From Salinibacterium xinjiangense (lineage in GTDB: Bacteria; Actinomycetota; Actinomycetes; Actinomycetales; Microbacteriaceae), in NCBI RefSeq assembly GCF_014645015.1, contig NZ_BMLC01000002.1, positions 1 to 64,000 of the forward strand: a stretch of 64,000 nucleotides of DNA. Reading direction: 5' to 3'. Position numbers and translations under genes: made by a program. Of this stretch, positions 31,763 through 43,392 are shown piece after piece (the stretch's first letter is position 1; every line of letters begins with the position of its first letter). A model generated the notes under the pieces. It did no database searches, was not told the DNA's origin, and worked only from the letters and a program-made list of their open reading frames with translations.

Positions 31763-33286
31763 ATGGTGATGCAGGGTGAGGTTCTCCTGAGTGCACGCTC
31801 GGTCGTTAAACGATACGGCGGCGTGCACGCTCTCAAAGGGGTCAATTTCGAGGTGCACCGGGGCGCCGTCACCACGCTTTTCGGAGAGAATGGCGCCGGA
31901 AAGTCGACGCTCATGAAAATCCTTTCGGGCGTTGAGGTCCCCACATCAGGACAGCTGATCCTCGACGGTCAGCCCGTTGAATTCACTTCGACTGTCGACG
32001 CCCGCGAAAAAGGCATCTCGATCATCCACCAGGAACTCAGCCTTGCGCCGAACCTGTCGGTCCGCGACAACATTTTCATGGGCCGCGAGATCACGACCAA
32101 TCGCGGCACCGTCGATTATGCAGCAGAAGAAAAGGCCGTGCGAGCCCTCATGGAGGGCCTCGAAGAGAACATCAGTCCGAAGACGCTGGTCTCCGAGTTG
32201 CGCCTCGGCCAGCAGCAGATCGTCGAGATCGCTCGGGCACTGTCGGTCAATTCGCGCATCCTGATCATGGATGAGCCAACCTCGGCGCTCAGCGCGAACG
32301 AAGTGGAGGTCCTGTTCAGGGTCATCCACGATCTCACCGCATCCGGAGTGTCTATTGTCTACATCTCGCACCACCTTGAGGAGGCCCTGCAGATCACGGA
32401 CTTCGCGGTGGTTCTGCGTGATGGTGAGATCGTGGCGCAGGACGAGGCCGCCAACATCGACCTCGTGTGGATCGTCTCGAACATGGTCGGTCGCAATTTC
32501 GACCTGGGCACACCGCCCACGGGGTACGAGTTCGGTGAGACCGTGTTGCAGGTCAAGCAGGTCAGCGTTGCAGATCCGGCGAACCCCGACCGCTACCTGG
32601 TCAACAACCTCACACTCGATATCCGCGCTGGTGAAATTGTGTGCGTCTACGGCCTGATGGGTGCCGGCCGCACGGAACTGCTCGAAGCCGTGGCTGGCCG
32701 TGGTTCCATAGCGTCCGGTGAGGTTCTGCTCAATGGCATGGACGTGGCGAAACTGTCGATAGCCCAGCGCATAGAACGCGGTCTTGGACTGGTGCCCGAA
32801 GATCGTCAGCGCGACGGCCTCGTGCAGACAATGACAGTCGGGCACAACTTGTCCCTCGCCAGCCTGCAGTCGCTGGTGAAGGGGGTGCTAATGTCTTCCA
32901 CTTCGGAATCCAGGCTCGTTGATAACCAGATCGCGAAGGTGCACGTCAAGACAAACGGCGGGGGAGCCGCTATCGGCTCTCTCAGTGGAGGCAACCAGCA
33001 AAAGGTCGTCATCGGCAAGATGCTGGCCACCAACCCGACAGTGATTCTGCTCGACGAGCCGAGTCGTGGCATCGATGTCGGGGCGAAGGCGGAGGTTTTT
33101 GGTCTTCTCTCGTCGCTGGCCAGCCAGGGTGTTGCGGTGCTCTACTCAACCTCCGAAGTCGGCGAATGCCTCAGCATCGCACATCGCATCGTGGTCATGA
33201 ACAAGGGTCGGATCCTGGCATCCTTCGGGCCTAACGTCACCAAAGAACAGATAATGTCCGCGTCCGGCGAAGCCGTACTCGCCTAG
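31763..33286 (+). CDS. Sugar ABC transporter ATP-binding protein (RbsA type)
   Basis: 507 aa with two ABC domains. Domain 1: Walker A GENGAGKST, Q-loop, signature ELRLGQQQIVEIARAL, Walker B ILIMDEPTSAL. Domain 2: degenerate Walker A GLMGAGRTE, signature LSGGNQQKVVIGKML and VILLDEPSRGIDVGAK. This tandem is typical of ribose/xylose/polyol importers of the CUT2 family. It energises uptake by the permease and binding protein encoded next. Confidence 0.92.
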   Translation: MVMQGEVLLSARSVVKRYGGVHALKGVNFEVHRGAVTTLFGENGAGKSTLMKILSGVEVPTSGQLILDGQPVEFTSTVDAREKGISIIHQELSLAPNLSVRDNIFMGREITTNRGTVDYAAEEKAVRALMEGLEENISPKTLVSELRLGQQQIVEIARALSVNSRILIMDEPTSALSANEVEVLFRVIHDLTASGVSIVYISHHLEEALQITDFAVVLRDGEIVAQDEAANIDLVWIVSNMVGRNFDLGTPPTGYEFGETVLQVKQVSVADPANPDRYLVNNLTLDIRAGEIVCVYGLMGAGRTELLEAVAGRGSIASGEVLLNGMDVAKLSIAQRIERGLGLVPEDRQRDGLVQTMTVGHNLSLASLQSLVKGVLMSSTSESRLVDNQIAKVHVKTNGGGAAIGSLSGGNQQKVVIGKMLATNPTVILLDEPSRGIDVGAKAEVFGLLSSLASQGVAVLYSTSEVGECLSIAHRIVVMNKGRILASFGPNVTKEQIMSASGEAVLA

Positions 33287-33306
33287 ATCTCAGGAGGAGA
33301 CAACTC

Positions 33307-34428
33307 ATGAGCACGTCAAAACCCACACGCCTGGTTTCGCTTTTCAATGACGGGTTCGATATTCGAGCCACCTTGTTGAGGGGGAGGGCGTGGTTTGCGC
33401 TCATCATCATCATCATCGTTTTCTCGGTGTTATCACCCAACTACCTGTCACTGAACAACATCCTTCAGATGTCAGCGCACGTCGCCGTCTTCGCCATCCT
33501 GTCGATGGGCATGTTGATGGTCATCCTGAACGGCGGTATCGACCTGTCCGTCGGTTCTACTCTCGGGTTTGCCGGCATCATCGCTGGTTCGCTCATGCAG
33601 GGAGTCGACATACCGGCGCTTGGTATCAAGTTGTTCCCAGCAGTGTGGGTCGTCGTCTTGATCGCCGTTGCCTGTGGCGCAGGGATCGGTTTCATCAACG
33701 GGGTGCTGATCTCCCGATTCAGGGTCGCCCCCTTCGTGGCCACGCTGGGCATGCTCTACGTGGTGCGCGGCGCAGCTCTCCTCATTACCGGCGGCCTCAC
33801 GTTTCCAAAACTGCAGGGATCGGCCGACCTCGGAAACACAGGCTTCAACTGGCTTGGCTTCAATCGGGTCTTCGGGGTCCCGGTGGGCGTCGTGATCATG
33901 CTCGTGATTGCCATCCTGCTCAGCGTCCTCCTCAACCGCACGGTCTTCGGCCGCTGGATTTATGCGTCAGGTGGCAACAATCGCGCGGCCGAGCTGTCGG
34001 GCATCCCGGTCAAGAAGGTGCAGATTCGCGTATATGTCATCTCGGGCATGTGTGCAGCCATCGCCGGGGTGATCATCGCTTCCGAGCTCACCAGTGCCAG
34101 TCCGGTCGCTGGTGAGACCTTCGAACTCACCGCTATCGCCGCGGTAGTCATTGGTGGGGCAAGTCTCGCCGGAGGTATCGGAGCCATCCGCGGCACCCTG
34201 CTTGGCGCCTTCGTGATCGGCTTCCTCTCAGACGGACTCGTGATCATCGGCGTCTCCGAGTACTGGCAGATGATCTTCAAGGGCGGCGTGATCGTGCTGG
34301 CAGTCATGCTGAACGCCATTCACTACCGGGGGCGCAAGAGAGGCCCCGACTCTCCACCCCCCACAGCTTCCTTCGCCGCAGTCTCGTCGGCTCCCGCCGA
34401 ACCGAGGGCAGAGAAGAACGTCGCCTAG
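33307..34428 (+). CDS. Sugar ABC transporter permease (RbsC type)
   Basis: 373 aa from ATG 33307 with AGGAGGAGA RBS. About ten hydrophobic helices; family marks are MGMLMVILNGGIDLSVGSTLGF, NGVLISRFRVAPFVATLGMLYVVRG, RAAELSGIPVKKVQ and GGASLAGGIGAIRGT (first two given in abbreviated spans). Likely a homodimer forming the CUT2 channel. The C-terminal tail is Pro/Ala-rich and cytoplasmic. Confidence 0.92.
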   Translation: MSTSKPTRLVSLFNDGFDIRATLLRGRAWFALIIIIIVFSVLSPNYLSLNNILQMSAHVAVFAILSMGMLMVILNGGIDLSVGSTLGFAGIIAGSLMQGVDIPALGIKLFPAVWVVVLIAVACGAGIGFINGVLISRFRVAPFVATLGMLYVVRGAALLITGGLTFPKLQGSADLGNTGFNWLGFNRVFGVPVGVVIMLVIAILLSVLLNRTVFGRWIYASGGNNRAAELSGIPVKKVQIRVYVISGMCAAIAGVIIASELTSASPVAGETFELTAIAAVVIGGASLAGGIGAIRGTLLGAFVIGFLSDGLVIIGVSEYWQMIFKGGVIVLAVMLNAIHYRGRKRGPDSPPPTASFAAVSSAPAEPRAEKNVA

Positions 34429-34466
34429 CAACCTGGGCGACTACCCATCACCGAGAGGAAAGCAGT

Positions 34467-35447
34467 ATGTTTCGCAAAATAGCAGCAACGCTTGCCGCAG
34501 TAACCGTTGTTGTCGCGATGGCCGGATGTGCCGGCGCGACCCCTACCCCCGATGACAACGCCGCGCCAGCCTCCGATGGCGGAGGGTTGATCTCGATCAT
34601 CGTCAACGACCCGGCCAACCCGTACTGGACTGCAGAGGGCGACGCGGCCAAGGCCGAGGCTGAGAAACTTGGCTACACAGCTAACGTGTCAGCGCATAAG
34701 GGTGATTCCAAGCTCGAGAGCGACCTGATCGACACCGCCATCACCAACAAATCGGTCGCGATCATCATCGACCCGGCCGACGCCGATGGGTCGATCGGTG
34801 CGGTTCAGAAGGCGACGGATGCGGGAATCCCCGTCTTCCTCGTGAACGCCGAGATCAACGAGGAGGGCATTGCAAAGGGCCAGCTCGTGTCCAACAATGC
34901 ACAGGGCGCGGCACTGGGCGCGACGGAGTTCGTCAAAGCCACCGGTGGCAAGGGCATCTACGTCGAACTCAAGGGCAAGCCCAGTGACAACAACGCCGCG
35001 ACCCGGTCCAACGGTTATGCATCGGTGCTCTCGCAGTATCCGGATCTGAAGTTGGTTGGCCAGGAAGTTGCAAACTGGGACACCAAGGAAGCTCACGACA
35101 AGACCCAGACGTTGCTCACTGCTCACCCGGAGATCACCGCGATCATCGCAGGAAATGACACGATGGCACTGGGTGCGATCGCTGCCCTCAAGGAAGCCAG
35201 CCGTACCGACGTCATCGTCGGTGGATTCGATGGTTCCCCGGATGCTGCTGCGGCGGTGGCTGACGGCTCCATGGCCTACACGGTTCTCCAGCCCGTCACG
35301 ATCTACGCGACTGCAGCTGTGACCCAGGCTGATGCCTTCCTCAAGTCCGGCAAGACCGGGGTTGCCACCGAGAAGCAAACTTTCGATTGCTTCCTGATCA
35401 ACAAGGACAACATCGCCAAGTACGGCTCGTTCAGCATCAACCCTTAA
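34467..35447 (+). CDS. Sugar/polyol ABC transporter substrate-binding lipoprotein (RbsB type)
   Basis: 326 aa. Lipoprotein signal with lipobox AGC (VVAMAGCAGA) near residue 22. The periplasmic-binding-protein-like fold of the ribose group follows: LISIIVNDPANPYW, AIIIDPADADGSIGAVQKA, GIPVFLVNAEI, NNAQGAALGATEFVKA, AIIAGNDTMALGAIAALKEA, GGFDGSPDAAAAV. It captures the substrate outside the membrane for the permease. A large hairpin follows 3 bases after the stop, closing the operon. Confidence 0.92.
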   Translation: MFRKIAATLAAVTVVVAMAGCAGATPTPDDNAAPASDGGGLISIIVNDPANPYWTAEGDAAKAEAEKLGYTANVSAHKGDSKLESDLIDTAITNKSVAIIIDPADADGSIGAVQKATDAGIPVFLVNAEINEEGIAKGQLVSNNAQGAALGATEFVKATGGKGIYVELKGKPSDNNAATRSNGYASVLSQYPDLKLVGQEVANWDTKEAHDKTQTLLTAHPEITAIIAGNDTMALGAIAALKEASRTDVIVGGFDGSPDAAAAVADGSMAYTVLQPVTIYATAAVTQADAFLKSGKTGVATEKQTFDCFLINKDNIAKYGSFSINP

Positions 35448-35450
35448 CAG

Positions 35451-35500
35451 ATGCCCGGGCCGGAATCGACCAGATGACTGGTGGGTTCCGGCTCGGGCAT
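35451..35500 (+). terminator. Operon-end hairpin
   Basis: ATGCCCGGGCCGGAA (35451-35465) pairs with TTCCGGCTCGGGCAT (35486-35500) with a single G-T wobble, forming a 15-bp stem around a 20-base loop. There is no T-run, so it may act as a 3-prime stabiliser or a GC-rich actinobacterial terminator. Confidence 0.7.
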
Positions 35501-35581
35501 TCCCTGATCGCAGACGGTTGGCGCCCACTCCACCCCGGCCGGTCGTCACCGCCGCAGTTGTGGAATAGCTGTTACCGGGCC

Positions 35582-36415
35582 CTAGCTATCCTTGCGGATC
35601 CAACGAAACGTCATACGGGTCACCGCGAGTCCGACCACGAGCCAGATCGCCGTGACGATCGCGACGCCCGCGAGATCCCACGTTCCACCCTGCTCGAGTG
35701 AGGCGAAATCCTCCGGCAGGAACACGGAGCGCATGCCCTGCGCCATCCACTTCAGCGGGAAGACGCTGGCCACAGTCTGCAGCCACTCCGGAAGCTGCGA
35801 GAAGCCGAGATATACGCCCGAGATGAACTGGAGCACGAGAGCGATCGGGATGATGACGGCCGTCGCGCTCTTGCCGCTTCGGGGCAGCCCGCTCAGCGCG
35901 ATTCCCAGGATCGCCGAGGTCGATACCCCGAGCACGAACACCCAGGCGAAGGGCGCCCATTTCTCCGGCTGCGTGGGCAGCTCCATCTGGAAGGCGACCC
36001 GCGCGACTACCAGCAACATCGCAGCCTGCAGGATCCCCGTGACGAACACCTGCCCGATCTTGCCGATGAAGTAGCTCGGCACGGGCAGGGGAGTACCGGC
36101 CAGGCGCTTCAGAGTGCCGTCGCCCTTCTCCGCCGCGATATCGATCGCGAGGTTCTGCAGCCCGCTGAGCAGCAGGCCGGCCGCCATCATCCCGGGAAGG
36201 TAGAACGCTGCAGCGCTGAGGGGGGCATCTTCCGTTCCCAAGTTCTGCTCGCTGAAGGCCACAGAGAAGATGGTGAGCAGGACCAGCGGAAACAGGAACG
36301 AGAAGAAGGCGGAGTCACCCTGGCGGAAATACGTCTTCACCTCGTAGCGGACGCGGCTGAGCCCTAGAAGCACGGTCCGGCCGGCCTGCAGGGTCGGGAT
36401 GCTCGTGACGGTCAT
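35582..36415 (-). CDS. ABC-2 type exporter permease
   Basis: 277 aa with six predicted helices. FFSFLFPLVLLTIFSVAFSEQ, FYLPGMMAAGLLLSGLQNLA, EKGDGTLKRLAGTPLPVPSYF and the late GVYLGFSQLPEWLQTVASVFPLKW are characteristic of ABC2_membrane drug/lipid exporters (spans abbreviated). The start overlaps the ATPase gene end by four bases, so the two form one exporter. The exported compound is unknown. Confidence 0.87.
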   Translation of the reverse strand: MTVTSIPTLQAGRTVLLGLSRVRYEVKTYFRQGDSAFFSFLFPLVLLTIFSVAFSEQNLGTEDAPLSAAAFYLPGMMAAGLLLSGLQNLAIDIAAEKGDGTLKRLAGTPLPVPSYFIGKIGQVFVTGILQAAMLLVVARVAFQMELPTQPEKWAPFAWVFVLGVSTSAILGIALSGLPRSGKSATAVIIPIALVLQFISGVYLGFSQLPEWLQTVASVFPLKWMAQGMRSVFLPEDFASLEQGGTWDLAGVAIVTAIWLVVGLAVTRMTFRWIRKDS

Positions 36416-37296
36416 GGCGCGTTCTCCATCAGGTCGGCGGCCTCTCCGGCCGCGTGGTCGGCTAGCAGTTGAAGGTAGATGTCTTCGAGGCTCGGACGGA
36501 TGATCTCCAGCCCCTGCGGCTCACCGACCTCTGCCACGACTCGCGCGACCACCAGGCCGAGCTCGGTCGTGCGCACGCTCCTCTCGACGCCATCCTGTCT
36601 CCAGCGCACGATCGGAACGCGGGATTCGGCTCCACCGATCTCGTCGATCCCGCCGATGTCGATCAGCCTGCCACCGGTGATCACGCCGGCACGGTCGCCC
36701 AGGCGGGCGGCCTCGTCGAGGTAGTGGGTGGTCAACAGGATGGTCGTTCCATCCTGTTTCAGGCCCTCGACCAGTTGCCAGAACTGGCGCCGGGCCTCGG
36801 GGTCGAAGCCCGTGGTCGGTTCGTCCAGGAACAGCAACTCGGGGCGACCGATGATGCCGAGTGCCACATCCACCCTCCGGCGCTGGCCGCCTGACAGCTT
36901 GCGGATCAACGTCTTCTGCTTGTCGACGAGCCCTACCGCAGCGATCACCTCGTCCACGTCGCGAGAGTGAGGGTAGAGACCGGCGAAGTGGGTGAGCTGC
37001 TCACGCACTGTCACGTTGCCGCTCTCGCCCGTCGACTGCAGCACGATGCCGAGCCTGGCCTTCCATTCGAGCCCACCCCTGCCGGGGTCGACCCCGAGCA
37101 CGCTCGCCTCACCGCTCGTGCGATTGCGGTAGCCCTCGAGGATCTCGATCGTGGTGGACTTGCCCGCGCCGTTCGGGCCGAGCAGGGCGAATGTCTCGCC
37201 GCGATGGATGTCGAAGCTCACGCCGTCGAAGGCGGGGAAGCTGCCGTAGCGCTTGTGGAGATCACGCACCCTCACGACCGGGTCGGTGGTTGTCAT
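36412..37296 (-). CDS. ABC exporter ATP-binding protein
   Basis: 294 aa from ATG 37296; the frame extends upstream but the DLHKRYGSFPAFDGVSF start fits ATG 37296. Walker A GPNGAGKST, signature KLSGGQRRRVDVALG, Walker B ELLFLDEPTTGFD and the C-terminal DUF4162-like part (IRPSLEDIYLQLL) place it in the DrrA/CcmA-type exporter group. It pairs with the coupled ABC-2 permease. Confidence 0.9.
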   Translation of the reverse strand: MTTTDPVVRVRDLHKRYGSFPAFDGVSFDIHRGETFALLGPNGAGKSTTIEILEGYRNRTSGEASVLGVDPGRGGLEWKARLGIVLQSTGESGNVTVREQLTHFAGLYPHSRDVDEVIAAVGLVDKQKTLIRKLSGGQRRRVDVALGIIGRPELLFLDEPTTGFDPEARRQFWQLVEGLKQDGTTILLTTHYLDEAARLGDRAGVITGGRLIDIGGIDEIGGAESRVPIVRWRQDGVERSVRTTELGLVVARVVAEVGEPQGLEIIRPSLEDIYLQLLADHAAGEAADLMENAP

Positions 37297-37377
37297 GAGT
37301 CGATAGTGCCCCTGCCGGGAGCTGTTCCACCGCCATCCACCGGAGGGCGGCGCATCCACCGAACGCTGGATGCGGGG

Positions 37378-38075
37378 TCAGGCGAGCAACCCCGGCAGTT
37401 CAGCGAGGGTCGTGATGGTGTGGATTCCCGCCGCAGGGTCGTGCGCGGCGACTTCGTCCACGGCGCCGGCGCCGGAGCGATCGAGCCACACCCCGGTCAA
37501 GCCGGCCCCCGCCGCTCCGACGGCATCCGTCTCGAGACGATCGCCCACATAGACCGCCTGTGACGGATGCACGTCGAACCTCTCACAGGCGAGAGCGAAG
37601 ATGCGGGCATCCGGTTTCGCGAAGCCCACGTCGCCACTCGCGATCACGTGCTCGAGGCGCGAATCGAGGCTCGTCAACTCGAGCTTCTCGGTCTGGAACG
37701 CGAGATCTCCATTGGTAATAAGCCCGATCCTCAGTCCGGCGGCATCCAGCGCATCGAGACACGGGATGGTGTCGGTGTGCAGCGACCAGGCCCGTCTGTA
37801 TTCCACGAAGTACCTGTCGTACCAGGCGTCGGCCTCGGTGTCGGTAGTGAGCGCCAGGCCATAGGGCTCAGCCATCGCCCGAGCCCGCACTCGTCGCTGC
37901 GGGATGAGCCCGAGCTCCCCAGACAGATAGCGCGGGTAGTGCAGCTCTTCGAGGTCGTGCCAGCGCACGACCTCGGCTGGATCATCAGTGTCGAGGAATC
38001 TGGCGATCGCGGTGTCGACGGCGTACCGGTGGGCGAACAGGGTGTCATCGAGATCGAACAGGACGACGGCGATGG

Positions 38076-38079
<4 letters not shown>
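37378..38079 (-). CDS. HAD-family hydrolase
   Basis: 233 aa from GTG 38079, supported by the four-base GTGA overlap with the preceding gene's stop. HAD motif I FDLDDTLF with nucleophile Asp9 and Asp11, motif II LITNGD, motif III region KLELTSLD to SGDVGFAKPD, motif IV VYVGDRLETDAVGA. Family members are small-molecule phosphatases of the YjjG/pyrimidine-nucleotidase kind. Part of the trpS-GNAT-HAD chain. Confidence 0.85.
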
Positions 38080-40508
<2,429 letters not shown>

Positions 40509-40548
40509 GATTCGAGCCTACCGACGGCTGCCGACGCTGCGGCCGCAG

Positions 40549-41505
40549 CTACAGCGCCGTCGCGGTGTCGCTGGGTCGCGCGTCGGTCTTCTTACCGTGC
40601 TTCTGGCTGCCGGTGAGGCTCACACCCCTGTCTTCCGAGCTCACCGAGATCCATGACGCTGCAAGCAGGATCACCTGGCAGATGACGTTGAACCAGATGA
40701 GCAGACCGATGATCACCGCGAACGATGCGAGCAGGGGGTTCTGGGTCGCGCCGCCGAGAAGGCTGCTACCCAGGGCCTTGAGCACGCCGAGGGCAACGGC
40801 TCCGATGATGGTTCCCTGCGCGAGAATCCGCCACGGGATGCGGATGCCGGACACCACCCTGTAAAACGCACCGAGCACGACGATATCCAGCATGAGTGCG
40901 ATCAGGAGGCCGGCGATGCGCACCACGATGACGGTGAAATCCGAGGTGGAGTCGATGCCGAGCCACCCGATGACCGTCGCCAGGGCGGCTGTGCTGAGCA
41001 CGGTGACCGCGGCGGACAGGATCAGGGCGAGGCCGAAGAAGATCGCGATACCGAGGTCTTTGACCTTCAGCAGCAGGAAGTTGGTGGGGGCGGGCAAGAG
41101 GCTGAAGATGTTGCGCACGGCGTCGCGACCCGAGGCGAGCCAGCCCAGCGCGGTGAAGAGGAGCCCGACGGCGGCGATGGCGCCCGTCCAGGTGAGGATC
41201 CCGGTCGAGAAGAGTTCGTCGGGTTTGATCGCCCCGTCGCTCCCGTTTCCCCCGATCAGGCCGGGGACGTTGGAGCGCAGCAGACCGAGGAATGCGCCTT
41301 CGAATTCGGGATTCGACCTGATCACGAAGCCCGCGATCGCGAATCCGACCCAGATTGCCGCGAACGCCGCGAAGATGGCCTGGAATGACAGGCCGGCGGC
41401 CATCAGCGGTCCGTTGTGCGCTGCATAGTGGAGAAACACACGCACGGGTTTCAGTTTCATCACCCGCGCGGTGATTGCTGTGACCTTCTCCATCAACGCC
41501 ATCAC
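40549..41505 (-). CDS. YihY/BrkB family membrane protein
   Basis: 318 aa with six hydrophobic helices. VRVFLHYAAHNGPLMAAGLSFQAIFA and GRDAVRNIFSLLPAP, GVLKALGSSLLG and LIWFNVICQVILLAASWI mark the family (once called tRNase BN, now regarded as membrane proteins of unknown role). Two ATGs lie four codons apart at the start; either could be used. Confidence 0.85.
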   Translation of the reverse strand: MMALMEKVTAITARVMKLKPVRVFLHYAAHNGPLMAAGLSFQAIFAAFAAIWVGFAIAGFVIRSNPEFEGAFLGLLRSNVPGLIGGNGSDGAIKPDELFSTGILTWTGAIAAVGLLFTALGWLASGRDAVRNIFSLLPAPTNFLLLKVKDLGIAIFFGLALILSAAVTVLSTAALATVIGWLGIDSTSDFTVIVVRIAGLLIALMLDIVVLGAFYRVVSGIRIPWRILAQGTIIGAVALGVLKALGSSLLGGATQNPLLASFAVIIGLLIWFNVICQVILLAASWISVSSEDRGVSLTGSQKHGKKTDARPSDTATAL

Positions 41506-41588
41506 TCCACCATAGCTAGGCTGATGCGGACGGTATCGTGTCGGTCTCGATCGTGCACCGCCACAACCCCGATGGAGAGGACCGGCAG

Positions 41589-43238
41589 ATGGATTTGCAC
41601 GGCGTAGGAGTCGGCCGCGGAATCGCCGTCGGGCCCATCCTGAGAATGCCCGACCCGCTGCCGGAGCCCACGGACGACCGCCACACCGGCGATGCTGCCG
41701 CCGAATACGCCATAGTGCAAAAGTCGCTCTCGGCCGTAGCCGCCGAGCTGGCGGCGAAGGGTGCCTCCGCGGGCGGAGAGGCCCAGGCCGTGCTCGAGGC
41801 AGCGTCCATGATGGCGCAGGATCCGATGCTCACCGATGACGTGAAAGAGCGCATCGAGGCCGGTAAGTCGGGCGAGCGTGCGGTGTTCGAAGCGTTCGCG
41901 GCGTTCCAGGAGATCCTGGTCGGCATGGGTGGTTACATGGCCGAGCGGGCGACCGACCTCGGTGACGTGTCGCAGCGCATCATCGCGCACCTGCGTGGGG
42001 TGCTGGCACCGGGGGTGCCTACCAGCGACACCCCGTTCATTCTCATCGCTGCGGATCTCGCTCCCGCCGATACGGCGCTCCTCGATCTCGACAAGGTGCT
42101 CGGCCTGATCACCCGCGACGGCGGCCCGACCAGCCACACCGCGATCCTGGCCCGGTCGAAGTCGATCCCGGCCATCGTCGGGGTGCCAGGTGCGCTCGAG
42201 ATCGCCGACGGCACTGTTGTGATCATGGATGCCGCGGCAGGGCTCGTCACGATCGACCCCGCCGAGGCGGCCATCGCCGACGCGAACTCGCGCATCGCTG
42301 CCCGCGCCGCCGCGTCGACCATCCCGGTCGTGGATGGCGCGCTCTCCGATGGCACGAAGATCCCGCTACTGGCCAACGTCGGTTCGCCGAAAGACGGGCT
42401 GGAGGCCGTCGAGCTGGGTGCCGAGGGCGTCGGCCTGTTCCGCACCGAGTTCCTGTTCCTCGACTCGAAGACGGCACCGACCGTCGCCGACCAGCAGGCC
42501 AGGTACACCGAGCTCTTGTCGTTCTTCCCCGGCAAAAAGGTCGTGGTGCGCGCTCTCGACGCCGGGGCAGACAAGCCTCTCGCCTTCCTGAATAGCGCCC
42601 ACGAAGAGAATCCGGCGCTCGGGCTCCGTGGGCTGCGTGCCCTGAGGGCGAGCGAGCAGATCCTGCTCGACCAGCTCACGGCGTTGAAAGGCGCGCAGGA
42701 TGCGACGGAGGCCGACCTCTGGGTCATGGCACCGATGGTCGCCGACGCCGAAGAGACCCGGTACTTCGTCAAGCTCGGTAAGGCCCTCGGTCTGAAGACG
42801 GTCGGAGTGATGGCCGAGATCCCGTCGCTCGCCCTGATGGCAGACCAGGTGCTGGCCGCGGCTGATTTCGTGTCGATCGGTACGAACGACCTGACCCAGT
42901 ACACGATGGCGGCAGACCGGATGCTCGGCTCCGTCGCGAGCTACCAGGATCCGTGGCATCCTGCCGTGCTCCGACTCGTCAAGATGTTGGGTGATGCCGG
43001 GGCCGTCGCGGGCAAGGGCGTCGGAATCTGCGGTGAGGCGGCCGCAGATCCTCAGCTGGCCGTGGTGCTCGTCGGTCTCGGTGCGACCACCCTGTCGATG
43101 ACACCGGCGGCGCTCGCGGATGTGCGGGCAGAGCTTGCGACGGTGAATCCTGAGCAGGCGCGAGCACGAGCTGACGCTGCCCTCGGTGCGTCGACGGCCG
43201 CCGGGGCACGCGCGGCCGCCGCGGCCGTCGGGCCCTGA
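41589..43238 (+). CDS. ptsI: PTS enzyme I (phosphoenolpyruvate-protein phosphotransferase)
   Basis: 549 aa from ATG 41589, with GGAGAGG eight bases upstream. LHGVGVGRGIAVGP start, phosphohistidine in DGGPTSHTAILARS, PEP-site GVGLFRTEFLF, GTNDLTQYTMAADR and the Cys of GICGEAAADP are all present. It transfers phosphate from PEP to HPr, starting the sugar PTS. HPr is not in the window; an EIIA-EIIB pair is at the far end (63034-63882). Divergent from the YihY gene. Confidence 0.94.
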   Translation: MDLHGVGVGRGIAVGPILRMPDPLPEPTDDRHTGDAAAEYAIVQKSLSAVAAELAAKGASAGGEAQAVLEAASMMAQDPMLTDDVKERIEAGKSGERAVFEAFAAFQEILVGMGGYMAERATDLGDVSQRIIAHLRGVLAPGVPTSDTPFILIAADLAPADTALLDLDKVLGLITRDGGPTSHTAILARSKSIPAIVGVPGALEIADGTVVIMDAAAGLVTIDPAEAAIADANSRIAARAAASTIPVVDGALSDGTKIPLLANVGSPKDGLEAVELGAEGVGLFRTEFLFLDSKTAPTVADQQARYTELLSFFPGKKVVVRALDAGADKPLAFLNSAHEENPALGLRGLRALRASEQILLDQLTALKGAQDATEADLWVMAPMVADAEETRYFVKLGKALGLKTVGVMAEIPSLALMADQVLAAADFVSIGTNDLTQYTMAADRMLGSVASYQDPWHPAVLRLVKMLGDAGAVAGKGVGICGEAAADPQLAVVLVGLGATTLSMTPAALADVRAELATVNPEQARARADAALGASTAAGARAAAAAVGP

Positions 43239-43392
43239 GCCGGGGCATCCCATTAATATTTGGAATTATTTTGGAGGATCGGCGTCATAATTGCCCCGCT
43301 CGGCGGTCTCTCAGGTTGAGGGAAAGCTGGGGGAATTGCGTGCCAGCACGGCACAATGGGGTAGTCGATTCTGGGGGGAAGGGACCAAGGGG

